A program made the position numbers and the translations under genes. From positions 1 to 59,818 of the forward strand of contig QBWF01000004.1 of assembly GCA_003283665.1 (NCBI GenBank): a stretch of DNA of 59,818 nt, read 5' to 3'. Below the pieces are notes generated by a model. The model was not told the DNA's origin. It saw nothing but the letters and a program-made list of their open reading frames with translations, and searched no databases. This DNA comes from Prochlorococcus sp. AG-315-I14. Its GTDB lineage: Bacteria; Cyanobacteriota; Cyanobacteriia; PCC-6307; Cyanobiaceae. Positions 45,668-56,178 of this stretch are shown in pieces. Positions within the stretch are counted from its first letter, which is position 1, and every line of letters begins with the position of its first letter.

Positions 45668-46181
45668 TTAACAGCCAAGGCTATAAGTAGTACTGACCTC
45701 AGTTTTTGAATTAATACCAGAAGCCATTGAACAAAGTTGCTTTTGTTGTATGCGACTAATTACAGCATCTGTAAAATCGGCCCCCTCAATAAGAGCATTA
45801 GTAAATGTACTTTCCATCAATAATGCCCCCGTAAAATCAACATCTCTCAAATCTGCTCCCTCAAAATCAGACGCATAGGCCAATGAATCATTTAGCTGTG
45901 CTCCATGCATATCAACATCATTTAATTTACTGTTATTAAAAACTGCTCCAGTTAGGTTTGATTCACTAAAGTCGATACCTTTTAAATCGAGCTTAACAAA
46001 ATCATTACCACTTAAATCTTGGCCATGCATATCGGAAGAGATCTTAAGTTCATCTTGATTCCGTATTTCAGGTGGTCGTTTAGCAGATACTCTCTGAACA
46101 GGAAAAATTAAGACAAAAACTAGTAAGCCAGCAAAAAGGATTGCATTGAATTTGGAAATGAAAGAAGTTTTTTTTGTTCAT
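45668..46181 (-). CDS. Secreted pentapeptide-repeat protein with a disrupted or non-AUG start
   Basis: The mature region is a run of pentapeptide repeats A(D/N)LxX, such as DLSGNDFVKLDLKGIDFSES and GADLRDVDFTGALL, which fold as a right-handed beta helix. Upstream in the same frame is a clear signal peptide (NAILFAGLLVFVLIFP, then QRVSA cleavage region), but no ATG, GTG or TTG precedes it before a TGA. An ATG at 46181 sits one nucleotide out of frame, separated by an A8 run. With A7 it would read MNKKTSFISK directly into the signal. ATT at 46159 is the other possible start. It faces the lumen or periplasm. Confidence 0.6.
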
Positions 46182-46254
46182 TAGAACTGAAAAAGGACTT
46201 TTAACAGGTACTTTAATTATTCACGTTATGGCATATAAAGCCAAAGAATGAATT

Positions 46255-46872
46255 ATGGCAATGAGCTTAAGAGTAATAGTTCCCCCTCACTCACTCATAT
46301 CACATTGGTTAACTATTCTGAGAGATCCGACAACTCCAGAAATACTTTATGCCACTGCATTAGAGCAACTTGGCAGGTGGTTAACATATGAAGCATTAAG
46401 AGATTGGATTCCAAATAAAAAAGAAACTATAAATTCATCAACAGGTAAAGTTGAATGCTCGATAATCGATCCATCAATACCTATTCTTGCTATCCCAAAT
46501 CTTCCCGCTGGACTTGAACTATTTCAAGGATCTAGGGATCTAATTCCAAATGCTAATTTATGCATAGGAGGATTACCAAAACAAATTGATCAAAAAGCAG
46601 GAATAATTTTCTTCATAGACCAAATAACAACAGGAGAGAATCTTTTAAAAGATCTAAAATCCTTAAAAGATTCCAATGTTGACTCAAGAAGAATAAGAGT
46701 GATTTCTGCTATAGCTTCAAGTCCAGGTCTAAAAAAGATTGGAGAAAATATTCAAGATTTAAATATATATTGTGCATGTATAGATCCTGAATTGATATCA
46801 AAAAATGAAATTTTACCAGGAATTGGTAATCCCTCATTACGTATTAAGACCAGAATCACTTACTCGAACTAA
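46255..46872 (+). CDS. upp: Uracil phosphoribosyltransferase-like protein
   Basis: 205 residues. The opening VIVPPHSLISHWLTILRDPTTPE and the ALEQLGRWLTYEAL stretch are typical of uracil phosphoribosyltransferase, which salvages uracil to UMP with PRPP. The PRPP loop is divergent (FIDQITTGENLLKDL where the family has DPMLATGGS), and the uracil-binding end (GIGNPSLRI) is altered, so activity on uracil is uncertain. Such divergent Upp-like proteins occur throughout picocyanobacteria. It is followed 23 bp later by a small membrane protein gene. Confidence 0.78.
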   Translation: MAMSLRVIVPPHSLISHWLTILRDPTTPEILYATALEQLGRWLTYEALRDWIPNKKETINSSTGKVECSIIDPSIPILAIPNLPAGLELFQGSRDLIPNANLCIGGLPKQIDQKAGIIFFIDQITTGENLLKDLKSLKDSNVDSRRIRVISAIASSPGLKKIGENIQDLNIYCACIDPELISKNEILPGIGNPSLRIKTRITYSN

Positions 46873-46895
46873 GATTGATATAAGTAATAAAAATT

Positions 46896-47189
46896 ATGGG
46901 CCAGTATCGAGAATCAAATTCAGGAAGTTTGGCATCACTGATTAGTGGTGCTGTGCTTGGAGCAGCAGGTCTAGCTTGGTGGTTACTTTCAGAAGCAGAA
47001 AAAAGACAAGAGACAAGAAAACAAAAGGCAATGCTATATGCACCACGCATTCAAGATGGTTCAGAAGCTACTGAATTCATGCCAAATTCATTAAGCAATC
47101 AGAGCAATGAACAACTTGAGCAACGAGTTGAACAATTGAATTCCGCGATTGCAGACGTTAGGAAACAATTAGAGGAACTTGGATCCTAA
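46896..47189 (+). CDS. Small single-span membrane protein with coiled coil
   Basis: 97 residues. One hydrophobic helix near the N terminus (LASLISGAVLGAAGLAWWLL, about residues 12-31) is followed by a basic stretch and a C-terminal coiled coil (NEQLEQRVEQLNSAIADVRK). No signal cleavage site is evident, so it is likely anchored with the coiled coil in the cytoplasm or stroma-equivalent side. Conserved in picocyanobacteria by pattern; function unknown. It lies between upp and ilvD with short gaps. Confidence 0.68.
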   Translation: MGQYRESNSGSLASLISGAVLGAAGLAWWLLSEAEKRQETRKQKAMLYAPRIQDGSEATEFMPNSLSNQSNEQLEQRVEQLNSAIADVRKQLEELGS

Positions 47190-47226
47190 GTTAATTACTT
47201 CAACTTATTAATTAAATATCAAACAA

Positions 47227-48897
47227 ATGCTTAGATCTAACGCCATAACACAAGGTATACAGCGCTCTCCAAATAGAGCCATGTTAAGAGCCGTAGGCTT
47301 TGATGATCATGATTTCAATAAGCCAATAATTGGTATAGCTAATGGTCATAGCACTATTACTCCTTGCAATATGGGATTAATGGATCTTGCTAATAGAGCT
47401 GAAGCAGCACTGAAAAATGCCGGTGCCATGCCACAAACATTTGGAACAATAACTGTTAGTGATGGGATATCTATGGGCACAGAAGGAATGAAGTATTCAC
47501 TAGTTTCAAGAGAAGTAATTGCAGACGCAATTGAAACAGCCTGCAATGCTCAATCAATGGATGGAGTTTTAGCTATTGGAGGATGCGATAAGAACATGCC
47601 CGGTGCAATGTTATCAATGGCACGTATGAATATCCCCTCAATCTTTGTTTATGGAGGAACCATTAAACCTGGTAAATTAGATGGTTGCGATCTAACAGTA
47701 GTGAGTTCTTTTGAAGCCGTTGGACAATTAGCAAGCGGTAAAATTGATGAAGAAAGATTATTAGCAGTAGAGAAAAATGCAATCCCAGGTCCAGGAAGTT
47801 GTGGGGGAATGTTCACCGCAAATACAATGTCTGCAGCCATAGAGACAATGGGTTTTAGTTTGCCATATAGTTCAACGATGGCTGCGGTTGATGATGAAAA
47901 GGCTGATAGCGCTGCTAAAAGTGCTGAGGTGTTAGTTAATGCTGTAAGAAATAATATAAAGCCGCTAGATTTACTCACTAAAAATACATTTGAAAATGCG
48001 ATTAGTGTTGTGATGGCTGTTGGTGGTTCGACAAATTCAGTTCTCCATTTACTAGCAATAGCAAGAACAGCAGGAGTTGATTTAACAATCGATGATTTTG
48101 AACGAATAAGACAAAATGTACCTGTTATTTGTGATTTAAAACCAAGTGGTAAATATGTCACTGTTGACCTGCATAGAGCTGGTGGTATTCCACAAGTAAT
48201 GAAATTATTACTTGATGCTGGCATGCTCCATGGAAGTTGCAAAACTATTGAGGGTAAAAGAATCGACGAAGTATTAAAGGACGTACCTTCTTCTCCTAAC
48301 GCTAATCAAGATGTAATTAGGCCCATAACTAACCCAATTTACAAAAAAGGGCATCTGGCTATTCTTAAAGGAAATTTAGCCAGTGAAGGAAGTGTTGCGA
48401 AAATAAGCGGAGTTAAAACTCCTGTTTTAACTGGTCCAGCTAGGGTATTCGAAAGTGAAGAAGAATGTTTAAAGGCTATTCTCAAAAATCAAGTAAACGC
48501 TGGTGATGTAGTTGTCGTTAGATATGAAGGTCCAGTAGGAGGTCCAGGGATGAGAGAAATGTTATCTCCCACATCAGCTATCGTTGGGCAAGGCTTGGGG
48601 GAAAAGGTAGCTTTAATAACTGATGGTAGATTCAGCGGGGGTTCTTATGGATTAGTAGTCGGCCATGTAGCACCGGAAGCAGCCGTAGGAGGAACTATAG
48701 GGTTAGTTGAAGAAGGAGACAGTATTACGGTAGATGCCAATAAACTGCTCATCCAATTAAATGTAAAAGAAGACGAATTAACTAAAAGAAGAGAGAGATG
48801 GCAAAAACCCAAACCTCGTTATAAAACAGGTGTTTTAGGAAAATATTCCAGACTAGTTAGCTCTTCAAGCAAAGGAGCTACCACTGACCAGATTTAA
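47227..48897 (+). CDS. ilvD: Dihydroxy-acid dehydratase
   Basis: 556 residues, full length. An Fe-S enzyme of branched-chain amino acid and pantothenate synthesis. Cluster-ligand cysteines appear in [27 protein letters not shown] and [14 protein letters not shown]; the substrate-binding [13 protein letters not shown] and [20 protein letters not shown] are present. It ends directly against the convergent minus-strand gene with no intergenic sequence. The start ATG fits [20 protein letters not shown]. Confidence 0.97.
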   Translation: MLRSNAITQGIQRSPNRAMLRAVGFDDHDFNKPIIGIANGHSTITPCNMGLMDLANRAEAALKNAGAMPQTFGTITVSDGISMGTEGMKYSLVSREVIADAIETACNAQSMDGVLAIGGCDKNMPGAMLSMARMNIPSIFVYGGTIKPGKLDGCDLTVVSSFEAVGQLASGKIDEERLLAVEKNAIPGPGSCGGMFTANTMSAAIETMGFSLPYSSTMAAVDDEKADSAAKSAEVLVNAVRNNIKPLDLLTKNTFENAISVVMAVGGSTNSVLHLLAIARTAGVDLTIDDFERIRQNVPVICDLKPSGKYVTVDLHRAGGIPQVMKLLLDAGMLHGSCKTIEGKRIDEVLKDVPSSPNANQDVIRPITNPIYKKGHLAILKGNLASEGSVAKISGVKTPVLTGPARVFESEEECLKAILKNQVNAGDVVVVRYEGPVGGPGMREMLSPTSAIVGQGLGEKVALITDGRFSGGSYGLVVGHVAPEAAVGGTIGLVEEGDSITVDANKLLIQLNVKEDELTKRRERWQKPKPRYKTGVLGKYSRLVSSSSKGATTDQI

Positions 48898-49302
48898 TTA
48901 AAATAACGAACCTTTGAATATCGTTCGTAATCTTCTAGCTAAAGATTCAAATAACTGACCATTTGAAGGAGCTTGACATTGAACACCAGAATGACTATCC
49001 ATCCAAACAGAGTGTTTTCCCTGCCATAAAATTGGCGTGTTAAGAATAGATATCCAAGACAATGTCATGTTTATTTCATTTCCACTTTTATAGACCTCCA
49101 GTTCAATGTCCATAGAAGGTTGTCTTTCCCCATCAATATCTCTGCACTGAATTTTAAAAGTTAAATCTTCGAGTTTTTCATCAGAAGTTTCATTGTCCAA
49201 ATCCCCCTCTAAAGAAACTGAATGAATGTATGGCTTCATACAAAGATCAGCCGCTTTTGCAACTTCAGCAATAAGCCTATTTTTCAAGTCAGGAGTATGC
49301 AC
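48898..49302 (-). CDS. Conserved hypothetical protein
   Basis: 134 residues, soluble, mixed alpha/beta, rich in acidic residues. Features: AADLCMKPYIHSVSLEGDLD, a beta region with FKIQCRDIDGERQPSMDIELEVY, the WQGKHSVWMD turn, and a helical ARRLRTIFKG C terminus. I do not recognise a family. It overlaps the 3' end of the CIA30-like gene by 14 bp, so the two form a unit transcribed from the right. Confidence 0.6.
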   Translation of the reverse strand: MHTPDLKNRLIAEVAKAADLCMKPYIHSVSLEGDLDNETSDEKLEDLTFKIQCRDIDGERQPSMDIELEVYKSGNEINMTLSWISILNTPILWQGKHSVWMDSHSGVQCQAPSNGQLFESLARRLRTIFKGSLF

Positions 49303-49864
49303 TTATTGACCTTATTAAAATTGTGAGAGGTCCAGGTACAAATCCTGAATTCATTTCCCCTGGTTGTCCAAATTTAGAGTGAAGTATTTGGAATCGGTTG
49401 ATGCAACTAGAGTTAAACTTGATTGGGAGTCGAACAGGTTTGGCTCGAAGAGCAGGTTCCAAGCTTTGAAAAGGTATTTTTACCTTACTAATTCCATCCT
49501 TTTTGGTGGGTATTGAGGCAACCCAGCGAATATTTCCTTTAAATAGACTCGATAAACTTAAAGTCCTCTTTTCACAAGCTACCGCCAATTTCAAGGTTCT
49601 CCCCTCACCCTCAATATCGATAATCAAGCCCGAATACATTGAGAGATCTAAAGGCTTTTCAAATAGAGGAGAGCGACAACTTACGAAACCACCACCGTCC
49701 TCTACCAAGTTCCCTATAAGAAATAAACCATCTTTAGAAGGTCGACATTTTGCAACACTAGAGCCTCCCATTATTGTGTCATTCAAAGAATTCCAGTTGG
49801 AAAACTCTATTCCTCTAATAAGGGGTACTTCGGAATGTTGAGTAGATGGAGAATCAGCAAACAA
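49289..49864 (-). CDS. CIA30-family protein
   Basis: 191 residues. The start region WNSLNDTIMGGSSVAKCR and the beta-jelly-roll order (GLFLIGNLVEDGGGFVSCRSPLF, LKLAVACEKRTL, LEPALRAKPVRL) are characteristic of the complex I intermediate-associated protein 30 family. Mitochondrial CIA30 helps assemble complex I; in cyanobacteria a role in NDH-1 or photosystem assembly is suggested but not proved. It overlaps the downstream hypothetical gene by 14 bp. Confidence 0.85.
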   Translation of the reverse strand: MFADSPSTQHSEVPLIRGIEFSNWNSLNDTIMGGSSVAKCRPSKDGLFLIGNLVEDGGGFVSCRSPLFEKPLDLSMYSGLIIDIEGEGRTLKLAVACEKRTLSLSSLFKGNIRWVASIPTKKDGISKVKIPFQSLEPALRAKPVRLPIKFNSSCINRFQILHSKFGQPGEMNSGFVPGPLTILIRSISAYS

Positions 49865-49900
49865 TTGAAGATCTAAAGCTTTTAATTTAAATTATAAAAT

Positions 49901-50617
49901 TCAGGCAGGAAAATAAGCTTCTTTATCCGTTAAAATAATAATTTCATTCTTAGTCTGAACAAGTTTTGCAGGAGTCCTTTCCCATGATTCATTCTCATCA
50001 AGTAACCGTTTAAGAGCTATCTGTTTAGAGGCTCCACTGACTAAAAAAACAACTTCTTTGGCAGAGCTGAGTAATGTACTCGTGAAAGTAATTCTTTTAT
50101 TTCCTTTACCTTCGCCAACGGCTATCAAGTCATCTCTCTCATATGATGCTTCTGAGCCTGGAAACAAAGAAGCTGTATGTCCATCATCTCCTAAACCTAA
50201 TAAAACCAAATCAAACTTGGGTGGATTACCAGAGACGTTCTCTTTTAAGACTTTTTCATATTCTTTTGCACTAACTTCGGGACTTAATAATTCAATAGTA
50301 GAAACGCCATAGAAAGAAGCCTTTAAAGATAAGTTACCTTTTAGAAATAAAGAATTATTCAGCAAATGACAATTGCTATCTTTCGACTCTTTACTGACCC
50401 ATCTTTCGTCACCAAGAAATAAATCGACGCGACTCCAATCAATATTTTTTTTACCCAATAATGAATATGCAGCTTTAGGTGTGGATCCGCCACATAATGC
50501 GACTTTAACTCTATCTTTTTGGTTTAAAGAACTTTGAATTCTTTGAGTAATCAGATCAGAAGCGTCAATAGCTAGAATATTTTTATCTTCAGAAACTTGA
50601 ATATTGTATTGAGTCAT
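49901..50617 (-). CDS. pgl: 6-phosphogluconolactonase
   Basis: 238 residues from ATG 50617, 5 bp after the gnd stop codon; a TTG at 50626 overlapping gnd is less likely. It hydrolyses 6-phosphogluconolactone in the oxidative pentose phosphate pathway. Motifs: VALCGGSTPKAAYSLL, VDLFLGDERWV, and the catalytic GLGDDGHTASLFPGS. Order gnd-pgl on the same strand supports shared night-time function. Confidence 0.95.
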   Translation of the reverse strand: MTQYNIQVSEDKNILAIDASDLITQRIQSSLNQKDRVKVALCGGSTPKAAYSLLGKKNIDWSRVDLFLGDERWVSKESKDSNCHLLNNSLFLKGNLSLKASFYGVSTIELLSPEVSAKEYEKVLKENVSGNPPKFDLVLLGLGDDGHTASLFPGSEASYERDDLIAVGEGKGNKRITFTSTLLSSAKEVVFLVSGASKQIALKRLLDENESWERTPAKLVQTKNEIIILTDKEAYFPA

Positions 50618-50622
50618 GTTGA

Positions 50623-52041
50623 TCAATCAATCCAATCCGTATGAAAAGACCCTTCTTTGTCAACTCGTTCATAGGTATGAGAGCCAAAGCAATCTCTCAT
50701 TGCCTGAACTAAGTTTTGAGGCAATCTAGCAGTTCTAAAACTATTGAGATAATCAAGTGTACTGCTTAGACATGGCACAGGTATTCCTGCCTCTGAGGCA
50801 GATGAAACTACCTTTGTCAGGCCAGTCAAACGACTATTTACTTGATCAGCAAACCAACTATTCAGTATTAAATTGCTCAATTTAGGATCTTTCTTAAAGG
50901 CATCCTGGATACGACTCAAAAGAGTAGACCTTATAATACAACCACCTTTCCAGATTTGAGCTATGGAAGGCATATCTAGGTCGTAATTATATTCATTTGA
51001 AGCAAGCTTCAAGATATCCATACCTTGTGCATAACTAGCAATTGTAGCTAAAACAACTGCATCCATCAATAAAGGCAATCCTTCTGAAGGACTACCAAAA
51101 TCAACAAAAGATGGTTTGTTTCCTTTAAGTAAAGTTTCTGCATGAATTCGTTGGTCTTTCATCGAACTCATAACTCTGCCATTTAAGGACGCATAAATAG
51201 TAGGTACAGAAGCTCCTAACTCTAGAGCACTTACTACTGTCCACAAGCCAGTACCTTTTTGTCCGGCTTTGTCCATTATTTTCTCGACAAGGTCGCCTCG
51301 GTCAACTGGATCCTTAACACGTAAACATGCTTCTGTAATTTCAACAAGATAAGAAGAAAGCTCTTCAGTCTTGTTCCAATAAGACATAACTGAAGCCATC
51401 TCATCGCCATTCATACCACAAACTCTTTTCATCAAGTCATATGCTTCAGCAAGGATTTGCTCGATCCCATATTCAATTCCATTGTGGACAGTCTTAACAA
51501 AATGTCCTGAACCACCTGGTCCGATATAAGTAACGCAGGGTCCATCTTCGACTTGTGCCGCCATTTTGCATAACAAACTTTCTATTGCTGCATATGATGA
51601 CTTCGTTCCACCTGGCATCATGCTAGGGCCTTCTAGGGCGCCCTTGGCTCCACCTGATACGCCCATTCCTATGTATCCAAAGCTTTTACTCTCTAGTTCA
51701 TTAACTCTTCTTTCTGTGTCCATGAACTGAGCATTTCCACCATCAATAAGCAAATCTCCTTCTTCTAGATATGGAGAAATTTGCTGAATAACAGCATCAG
51801 TTGCAGCACCAGCTTTAACCATCATTAAGACTCTTCTTGGACGTTCAAGCTTTAAAACAAACTCTTGAAGATCCTTTGCTCCTTGAATTGATTTACCTGA
51901 TCCCCTTCCTGTAAGGAAATCGTGAGTCTTTTGATAGGTGCGGTTATAAACCACACTGGAGAAACCATTACGTTCAGCGTTAAGAACCAGGTTTTCTCCC
52001 ATTACTCCAAGACCGACTAATCCAAAATGTGCCTTGGTCAT
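50623..52041 (-). CDS. gnd: 6-phosphogluconate dehydrogenase
   Basis: 472 residues. It oxidatively decarboxylates 6-phosphogluconate to ribulose 5-phosphate with NADP. Motifs: FGLVGLGVMGENLVLNAERN, DLLIDGGNAQFMDTERR, YIGMGVSGGAKGALEGPSMMPGG, and the catalytic Lys/His in GPGGSGHFVKTVHNGIEYG. It is upstream of pgl on the same strand, and the pair form an oxidative pentose phosphate operon. Intergenic 163 bp to glgC. Confidence 0.97.
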   Translation of the reverse strand: MTKAHFGLVGLGVMGENLVLNAERNGFSSVVYNRTYQKTHDFLTGRGSGKSIQGAKDLQEFVLKLERPRRVLMMVKAGAATDAVIQQISPYLEEGDLLIDGGNAQFMDTERRVNELESKSFGYIGMGVSGGAKGALEGPSMMPGGTKSSYAAIESLLCKMAAQVEDGPCVTYIGPGGSGHFVKTVHNGIEYGIEQILAEAYDLMKRVCGMNGDEMASVMSYWNKTEELSSYLVEITEACLRVKDPVDRGDLVEKIMDKAGQKGTGLWTVVSALELGASVPTIYASLNGRVMSSMKDQRIHAETLLKGNKPSFVDFGSPSEGLPLLMDAVVLATIASYAQGMDILKLASNEYNYDLDMPSIAQIWKGGCIIRSTLLSRIQDAFKKDPKLSNLILNSWFADQVNSRLTGLTKVVSSASEAGIPVPCLSSTLDYLNSFRTARLPQNLVQAMRDCFGSHTYERVDKEGSFHTDWID

Positions 52042-52204
52042 TAAGTTAATAAAACTTCTATAAAAGCTAGTGTGACGAGTGTGTCGTCATTTCGCTGCTG
52101 TTCAAAGGTAAATGTCAGGGTTGAAGGATTCTTTTTTAATGAATTGCTAATTAAAACTTTAAAAAACTACGAGAATTTCTAATCAATTTTAACGCAAATA
52201 AAAA

Positions 52205-53503
52205 TCAAATAAGCGTGTCATCAGGGATCGTTGCATTTTTAACTACAACAACTATGCCATTGCGAATATAAAAGCCCTGGTCAGCTCTATCAGCTTCTTC
52301 TATGTGATCTTTATTTATTATCGTTACGTTATCTCCTATTCGGGCATTTTTATCAAGAATCGCTCTTTTTACGGTTGTGCCTTGACCAACACCTAACGGA
52401 ATTCCTCCCCCGTTTCGAAGAGCAATTCTTTCTTCATTTGACTCATAGAAATCAGAGCCCATAACCAACGTTTCATTTAGAACCACATCACTTTCAATTC
52501 GACTTCTAACACCCAGTACACAATGGTGAATACTGCAAGACTTAAGAATAGAACCCTCAGATACAATTGAATCAGTAATTTGAGTATCTACAATTTTAGA
52601 AGGAGGTAAATATCTTGGTCTTGTGTAGATAGGGAATTTCTCATCATAAAAACTAAAAGGAGGTGCGGGCTGCTTAGTTAAGGCTAGGTTTGACTCAAAG
52701 AATGCGCCAATAGTTCCAATATCCTCCCAATAATCGTTAAAAACATAACTCTTTAACTTATCTCCTCGCCCTAAAGCCTCAGGAATAATTTCCTTGCCAA
52801 AATCTGTATAAGATGGATATTTATTCAATAAATCAAACAATGTTGCCCGACTGAAAACATATATACCCATTGAGGCTAAGTAAGGTTTTTTAGCAGCCTC
52901 ATCAGAATTCAAACCAAATCTAGATGTATCTACTGCCATCTCTTTTAATGAATTTCCACTTGGCTTCTCACGAAATTCTTTGATATTCCCCTCTTCATCT
53001 GTACGCATTAGTCCAAAGGCTTCTGCTTGTGCTGTATCAACAGGCAAAGCTGCCACTGTAAGATCGGCGCCAGTCTTACGATGATGTTCAACAAATCGGC
53101 TGTAATCCATTCGATATAACTGATCCCCTGAAAGAATTAAATATTCATCTACATCCCATTCTTGAAAAAGCCATTGATACTTTCTCACTGCATCAGCAGT
53201 ACCTTCAAACCATGAAGGTGTTTCAGGAGTTTGCTGAGCAGCTAAGACCTCAACGAATCCTTGGCCAAAAGGCGCGCCACTAAGATTGAAAGTCTGAGCT
53301 ATATGTCTGTTAAGAGATGCGCTATTGAATTGAGTAAGCACATACATTTTATTGATATCAGAATTTATACAATTACTGATTGGTATATCAATTAGACGAT
53401 ATTTTCCTGCAAGAGGTACAGCAGGTTTAGCCCTCATTTTAGTTAAAGGGTAAAGGCGTGATCCTTTACCTCCCCCGAGGATGATCGCAAGTACTCTCTT
53501 CAT
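52205..53503 (-). CDS. glgC: Glucose-1-phosphate adenylyltransferase
   Basis: 432 residues. It makes ADP-glucose for glycogen, the carbon reserve. Motifs: [29 protein letters not shown] (in parts), [35 protein letters not shown] and [11 protein letters not shown]. The C-terminal beta helix carries the allosteric site (3-phosphoglycerate activation in cyanobacteria). The start ATG at 53503 fits. A 163-bp spacer separates it from gnd. Confidence 0.97.
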   Translation of the reverse strand: MKRVLAIILGGGKGSRLYPLTKMRAKPAVPLAGKYRLIDIPISNCINSDINKMYVLTQFNSASLNRHIAQTFNLSGAPFGQGFVEVLAAQQTPETPSWFEGTADAVRKYQWLFQEWDVDEYLILSGDQLYRMDYSRFVEHHRKTGADLTVAALPVDTAQAEAFGLMRTDEEGNIKEFREKPSGNSLKEMAVDTSRFGLNSDEAAKKPYLASMGIYVFSRATLFDLLNKYPSYTDFGKEIIPEALGRGDKLKSYVFNDYWEDIGTIGAFFESNLALTKQPAPPFSFYDEKFPIYTRPRYLPPSKIVDTQITDSIVSEGSILKSCSIHHCVLGVRSRIESDVVLNETLVMGSDFYESNEERIALRNGGGIPLGVGQGTTVKRAILDKNARIGDNVTIINKDHIEEADRADQGFYIRNGIVVVVKNATIPDDTLI

Positions 53504-53616
53504 GAAGCCCCTAATAACCGGCTTTGCTGAGCAAATTTACTGGATAGAGTGCACATAAATCCAGCTAATAATATATATCTAGTAAGAATTACTAGTCTCA
53601 TTGCAAGATAGGCTAT

Positions 53617-54939
53617 TTAGTTTGTTTGTTTGTTTTGTGAACTTGAAACTTCAAGATTAAAAAGTTTTTCAATGACATCAAGAGAATCTCTACGCTCATT
53701 TCGTGATTGAGGTGCTCTTAATTTTGTTACTGGAGTGTGAAGTATTTTGTTGATAATTCCTTTACTAAGAGCTTCTACAACTTTTCTTTCTCTTGCCGAG
53801 AAATCAGGTCCCATTCTACTCAAAGCTTTCTGCAATTCTTCTTTCCTTATTGACTCCAATCCTGATCTTAGACAATTGATGGTAGGAACAGCCGCCAAGC
53901 TATCCCACCATTCAAGGAAGAGTCGACATTCCTCTTCAATTAGTCCTTCTGCTTCTAAAGCAAGTTTCTGACGAGCCTCTTGATTTCTTGCTACGACCTC
54001 TTGAAGATCATCTACATCATGAGATTCAACCCCTTTAATAGATTTAGTATCAGAAGAAATATTTCTAGGAACGCCAATATCAATAAGTCTTAGCAATGGC
54101 ATTCTATCGATTTTAATTAATCTATCCGCATCAATAATGGGTTCATTAGATGCAGTACTTGTAAAAACTAGAGTGCTTAAAGAAAGGCACTCATCGAGTT
54201 CATTAATTAATCGACATTCGATTTCAAGAGAAGGAAAATCAGTAGCAAGTTCTTCTGCTCTTTTCTTCGTTCTATTAATCAAAATAAGAGAGCTACATCC
54301 TTTAGACTGAAGATGCTGCAGCAATAAACGGCTCATTCGACCAGCACCTACAACGGTAACTTTTTCTATCTCTAAACTCATCAACTGATCTGTACCCTGA
54401 GTTTGACCAAGTTTTAATTGTGCAAGCTCAACAGCAGCAGAACTAATAGAAACCGCACCAGATCCAAGATTTGTCTCACTTCTTACACGTTTACCAGTGC
54501 TAACAGCCTGAGTTAATAATCGATTCAAAATCGGACCCATACTTTGATGATCTTGCCCAAGACGAACCATCTTCTTGACCTGGGAAAGAATCTGTCCTTC
54601 GCCAATAACCAAACTATCCAGTCCAGCAGCTACCCGCATTACATGAGAAACCGCCTTTTCCTGAATAAAATTAAATAAATGAGGAAAAAGACTTTCTTCA
54701 TCAAGACTGGAATATTCAAGTAAAAATCTCTTGATAGCCTCTATTCCAATCTGTGGTTCTTTTACGAGGCAATAAATTTCTAATCGATTACAAGTACTTA
54801 GTACTGAGACTTCTAATATTTGATCAATTTTTTTTAAATCATTAAAAGATTTCTCAATAAGTTCTTCTGGAATACTCAGCTTCTCACGGACTTCTACAGG
54901 GGCCGTTCGATGGCTAAGACCGACGACAGCAATATGCAT
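53617..54939 (-). CDS. hemA: Glutamyl-tRNA reductase
   Basis: 440 residues. It reduces glutamyl-tRNA to glutamate semialdehyde, committing carbon to heme and chlorophyll. Motifs: HIAVVGLSHRTAPVEVREKL, catalytic Cys in VLSTCNRLEIY, GLDSLVIGEGQILSQVK, the NADPH loop VVGAGRMSRLLLQHL, and DIGVPRNIS. A C-terminal dimerisation helix with RNERRDSLDVIEKLF is present. With chlH at the left edge and the Rieske oxygenase, it places three tetrapyrrole steps in one window. Confidence 0.97.
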   Translation of the reverse strand: MHIAVVGLSHRTAPVEVREKLSIPEELIEKSFNDLKKIDQILEVSVLSTCNRLEIYCLVKEPQIGIEAIKRFLLEYSSLDEESLFPHLFNFIQEKAVSHVMRVAAGLDSLVIGEGQILSQVKKMVRLGQDHQSMGPILNRLLTQAVSTGKRVRSETNLGSGAVSISSAAVELAQLKLGQTQGTDQLMSLEIEKVTVVGAGRMSRLLLQHLQSKGCSSLILINRTKKRAEELATDFPSLEIECRLINELDECLSLSTLVFTSTASNEPIIDADRLIKIDRMPLLRLIDIGVPRNISSDTKSIKGVESHDVDDLQEVVARNQEARQKLALEAEGLIEEECRLFLEWWDSLAAVPTINCLRSGLESIRKEELQKALSRMGPDFSARERKVVEALSKGIINKILHTPVTKLRAPQSRNERRDSLDVIEKLFNLEVSSSQNKQTN

Positions 54940-54973
54940 AAATAATAAGCCCTAGCTTTATTTACTTATTGAC

Positions 54974-55978
54974 TCACTTCAAAGAGATGCTTTTAGCACC
55001 ATCTTTGATGTGGACTGTATTTGTAAAGCGAGCTGATTGATCAAGTGTACTGATTATAAGACTGCTTGTTCTTGTGCAATCCTTTTCAAATTTAACTCCG
55101 TCAAAAAGCAAACCATCAGTAATACCACTACCGGCAAAAACAACATTCTCTCCAGAAGCAAGTTCATTAGCCTCATAAATCTTATCTATATCAGTTATAC
55201 CCATCTCATTCAATCTTTTAATATTTCCTTCTTTTGTATAGTCTGCCCACTCAGATGTTTGTGCAATTGCAGGATCGTAGACCAGTTGTCCTTGAAAATG
55301 GCCACCAAGAGCTCTCATTGCTGCAGCAGAGATAACTCCTTCAGGAGCGGCACCAATCCCCATCAAACAATGTGTTCCTGTCCCTGAGAAACCGCATGCT
55401 ATAGCAGCTTGAACATCACCATCTGAGATAGGTTGAACTCTTGCACCAGTCGATCTGATCTCAGAAATCAAATCTTTGTGCCTAGCCCTATCCATAACAA
55501 CAATAGTTAAATCAGTAATGGCAATACCAAGGCAATCACTAAGGATTCTGATATTTTTAGTTGCTGATTTTCTAATATCAACCTTTCCTTTAGCTGCTGG
55601 GGGAGCAGCTAATTTTTTCATATAAAAGTCTGGTGCATTAAACAAACCGCCTCTATCAGATGCAGCTAAAACAGCCATGGATCCTCGCTGGCTGTTAGCA
55701 CAGAGATTTGTTCCTTCACAAGGATCAACCGCAAAATCAACTCCAGGTCCAGAGCCTGATCCAACTTCCTCGCCTATATAAAGCATTGGAGCCTCATCTC
55801 TCTCTCCTTCCCCAATAACTATCTTTCCTTGCATCTGAATAGCGCCCATTCGCTTACGCATTGCTTCTACAGCCGCTGCATCAGCCTCGTCTTTTTGACC
55901 CAAACCAGTCAGGTGAGCTGATGCTATAGCAGCTTGTTCAACTACTTCAAGAATTTCTTGGATGAGAGTGCGATCCAC
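54974..55978 (-). CDS. glpX: Class II fructose-1,6-/sedoheptulose-1,7-bisphosphatase
   Basis: 334 residues. In cyanobacteria this GlpX enzyme hydrolyses both fructose and sedoheptulose bisphosphate and is essential for the Calvin cycle. Motifs: [32 protein letters not shown] with metal ligands, [18 protein letters not shown] and FAGSGITDG. It lies 34 bp upstream of hemA on the same strand. The rpe gene is divergent from it. Confidence 0.95.
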   Translation of the reverse strand: MDRTLIQEILEVVEQAAIASAHLTGLGQKDEADAAAVEAMRKRMGAIQMQGKIVIGEGERDEAPMLYIGEEVGSGSGPGVDFAVDPCEGTNLCANSQRGSMAVLAASDRGGLFNAPDFYMKKLAAPPAAKGKVDIRKSATKNIRILSDCLGIAITDLTIVVMDRARHKDLISEIRSTGARVQPISDGDVQAAIACGFSGTGTHCLMGIGAAPEGVISAAAMRALGGHFQGQLVYDPAIAQTSEWADYTKEGNIKRLNEMGITDIDKIYEANELASGENVVFAGSGITDGLLFDGVKFEKDCTRTSSLIISTLDQSARFTNTVHIKDGAKSISLK

Positions 55979-56178
55979 TTTGGCAGCTAGGTAAAAAAAT
56001 TAAGCCATTAAGGCAGACACTATTGTAAGTAATTAGAAGCCATTCAAAAAATGTCTTAAAAAAGGTCTTACAAATATATTTTTGTCTGTCAGCCGGCGTA
56101 CATAACTGTATCAGTGTAAGGACACAGTAGAACTTATGGCCATCAATTTATAGAATCTCTGCCATAACACAAAAATCA

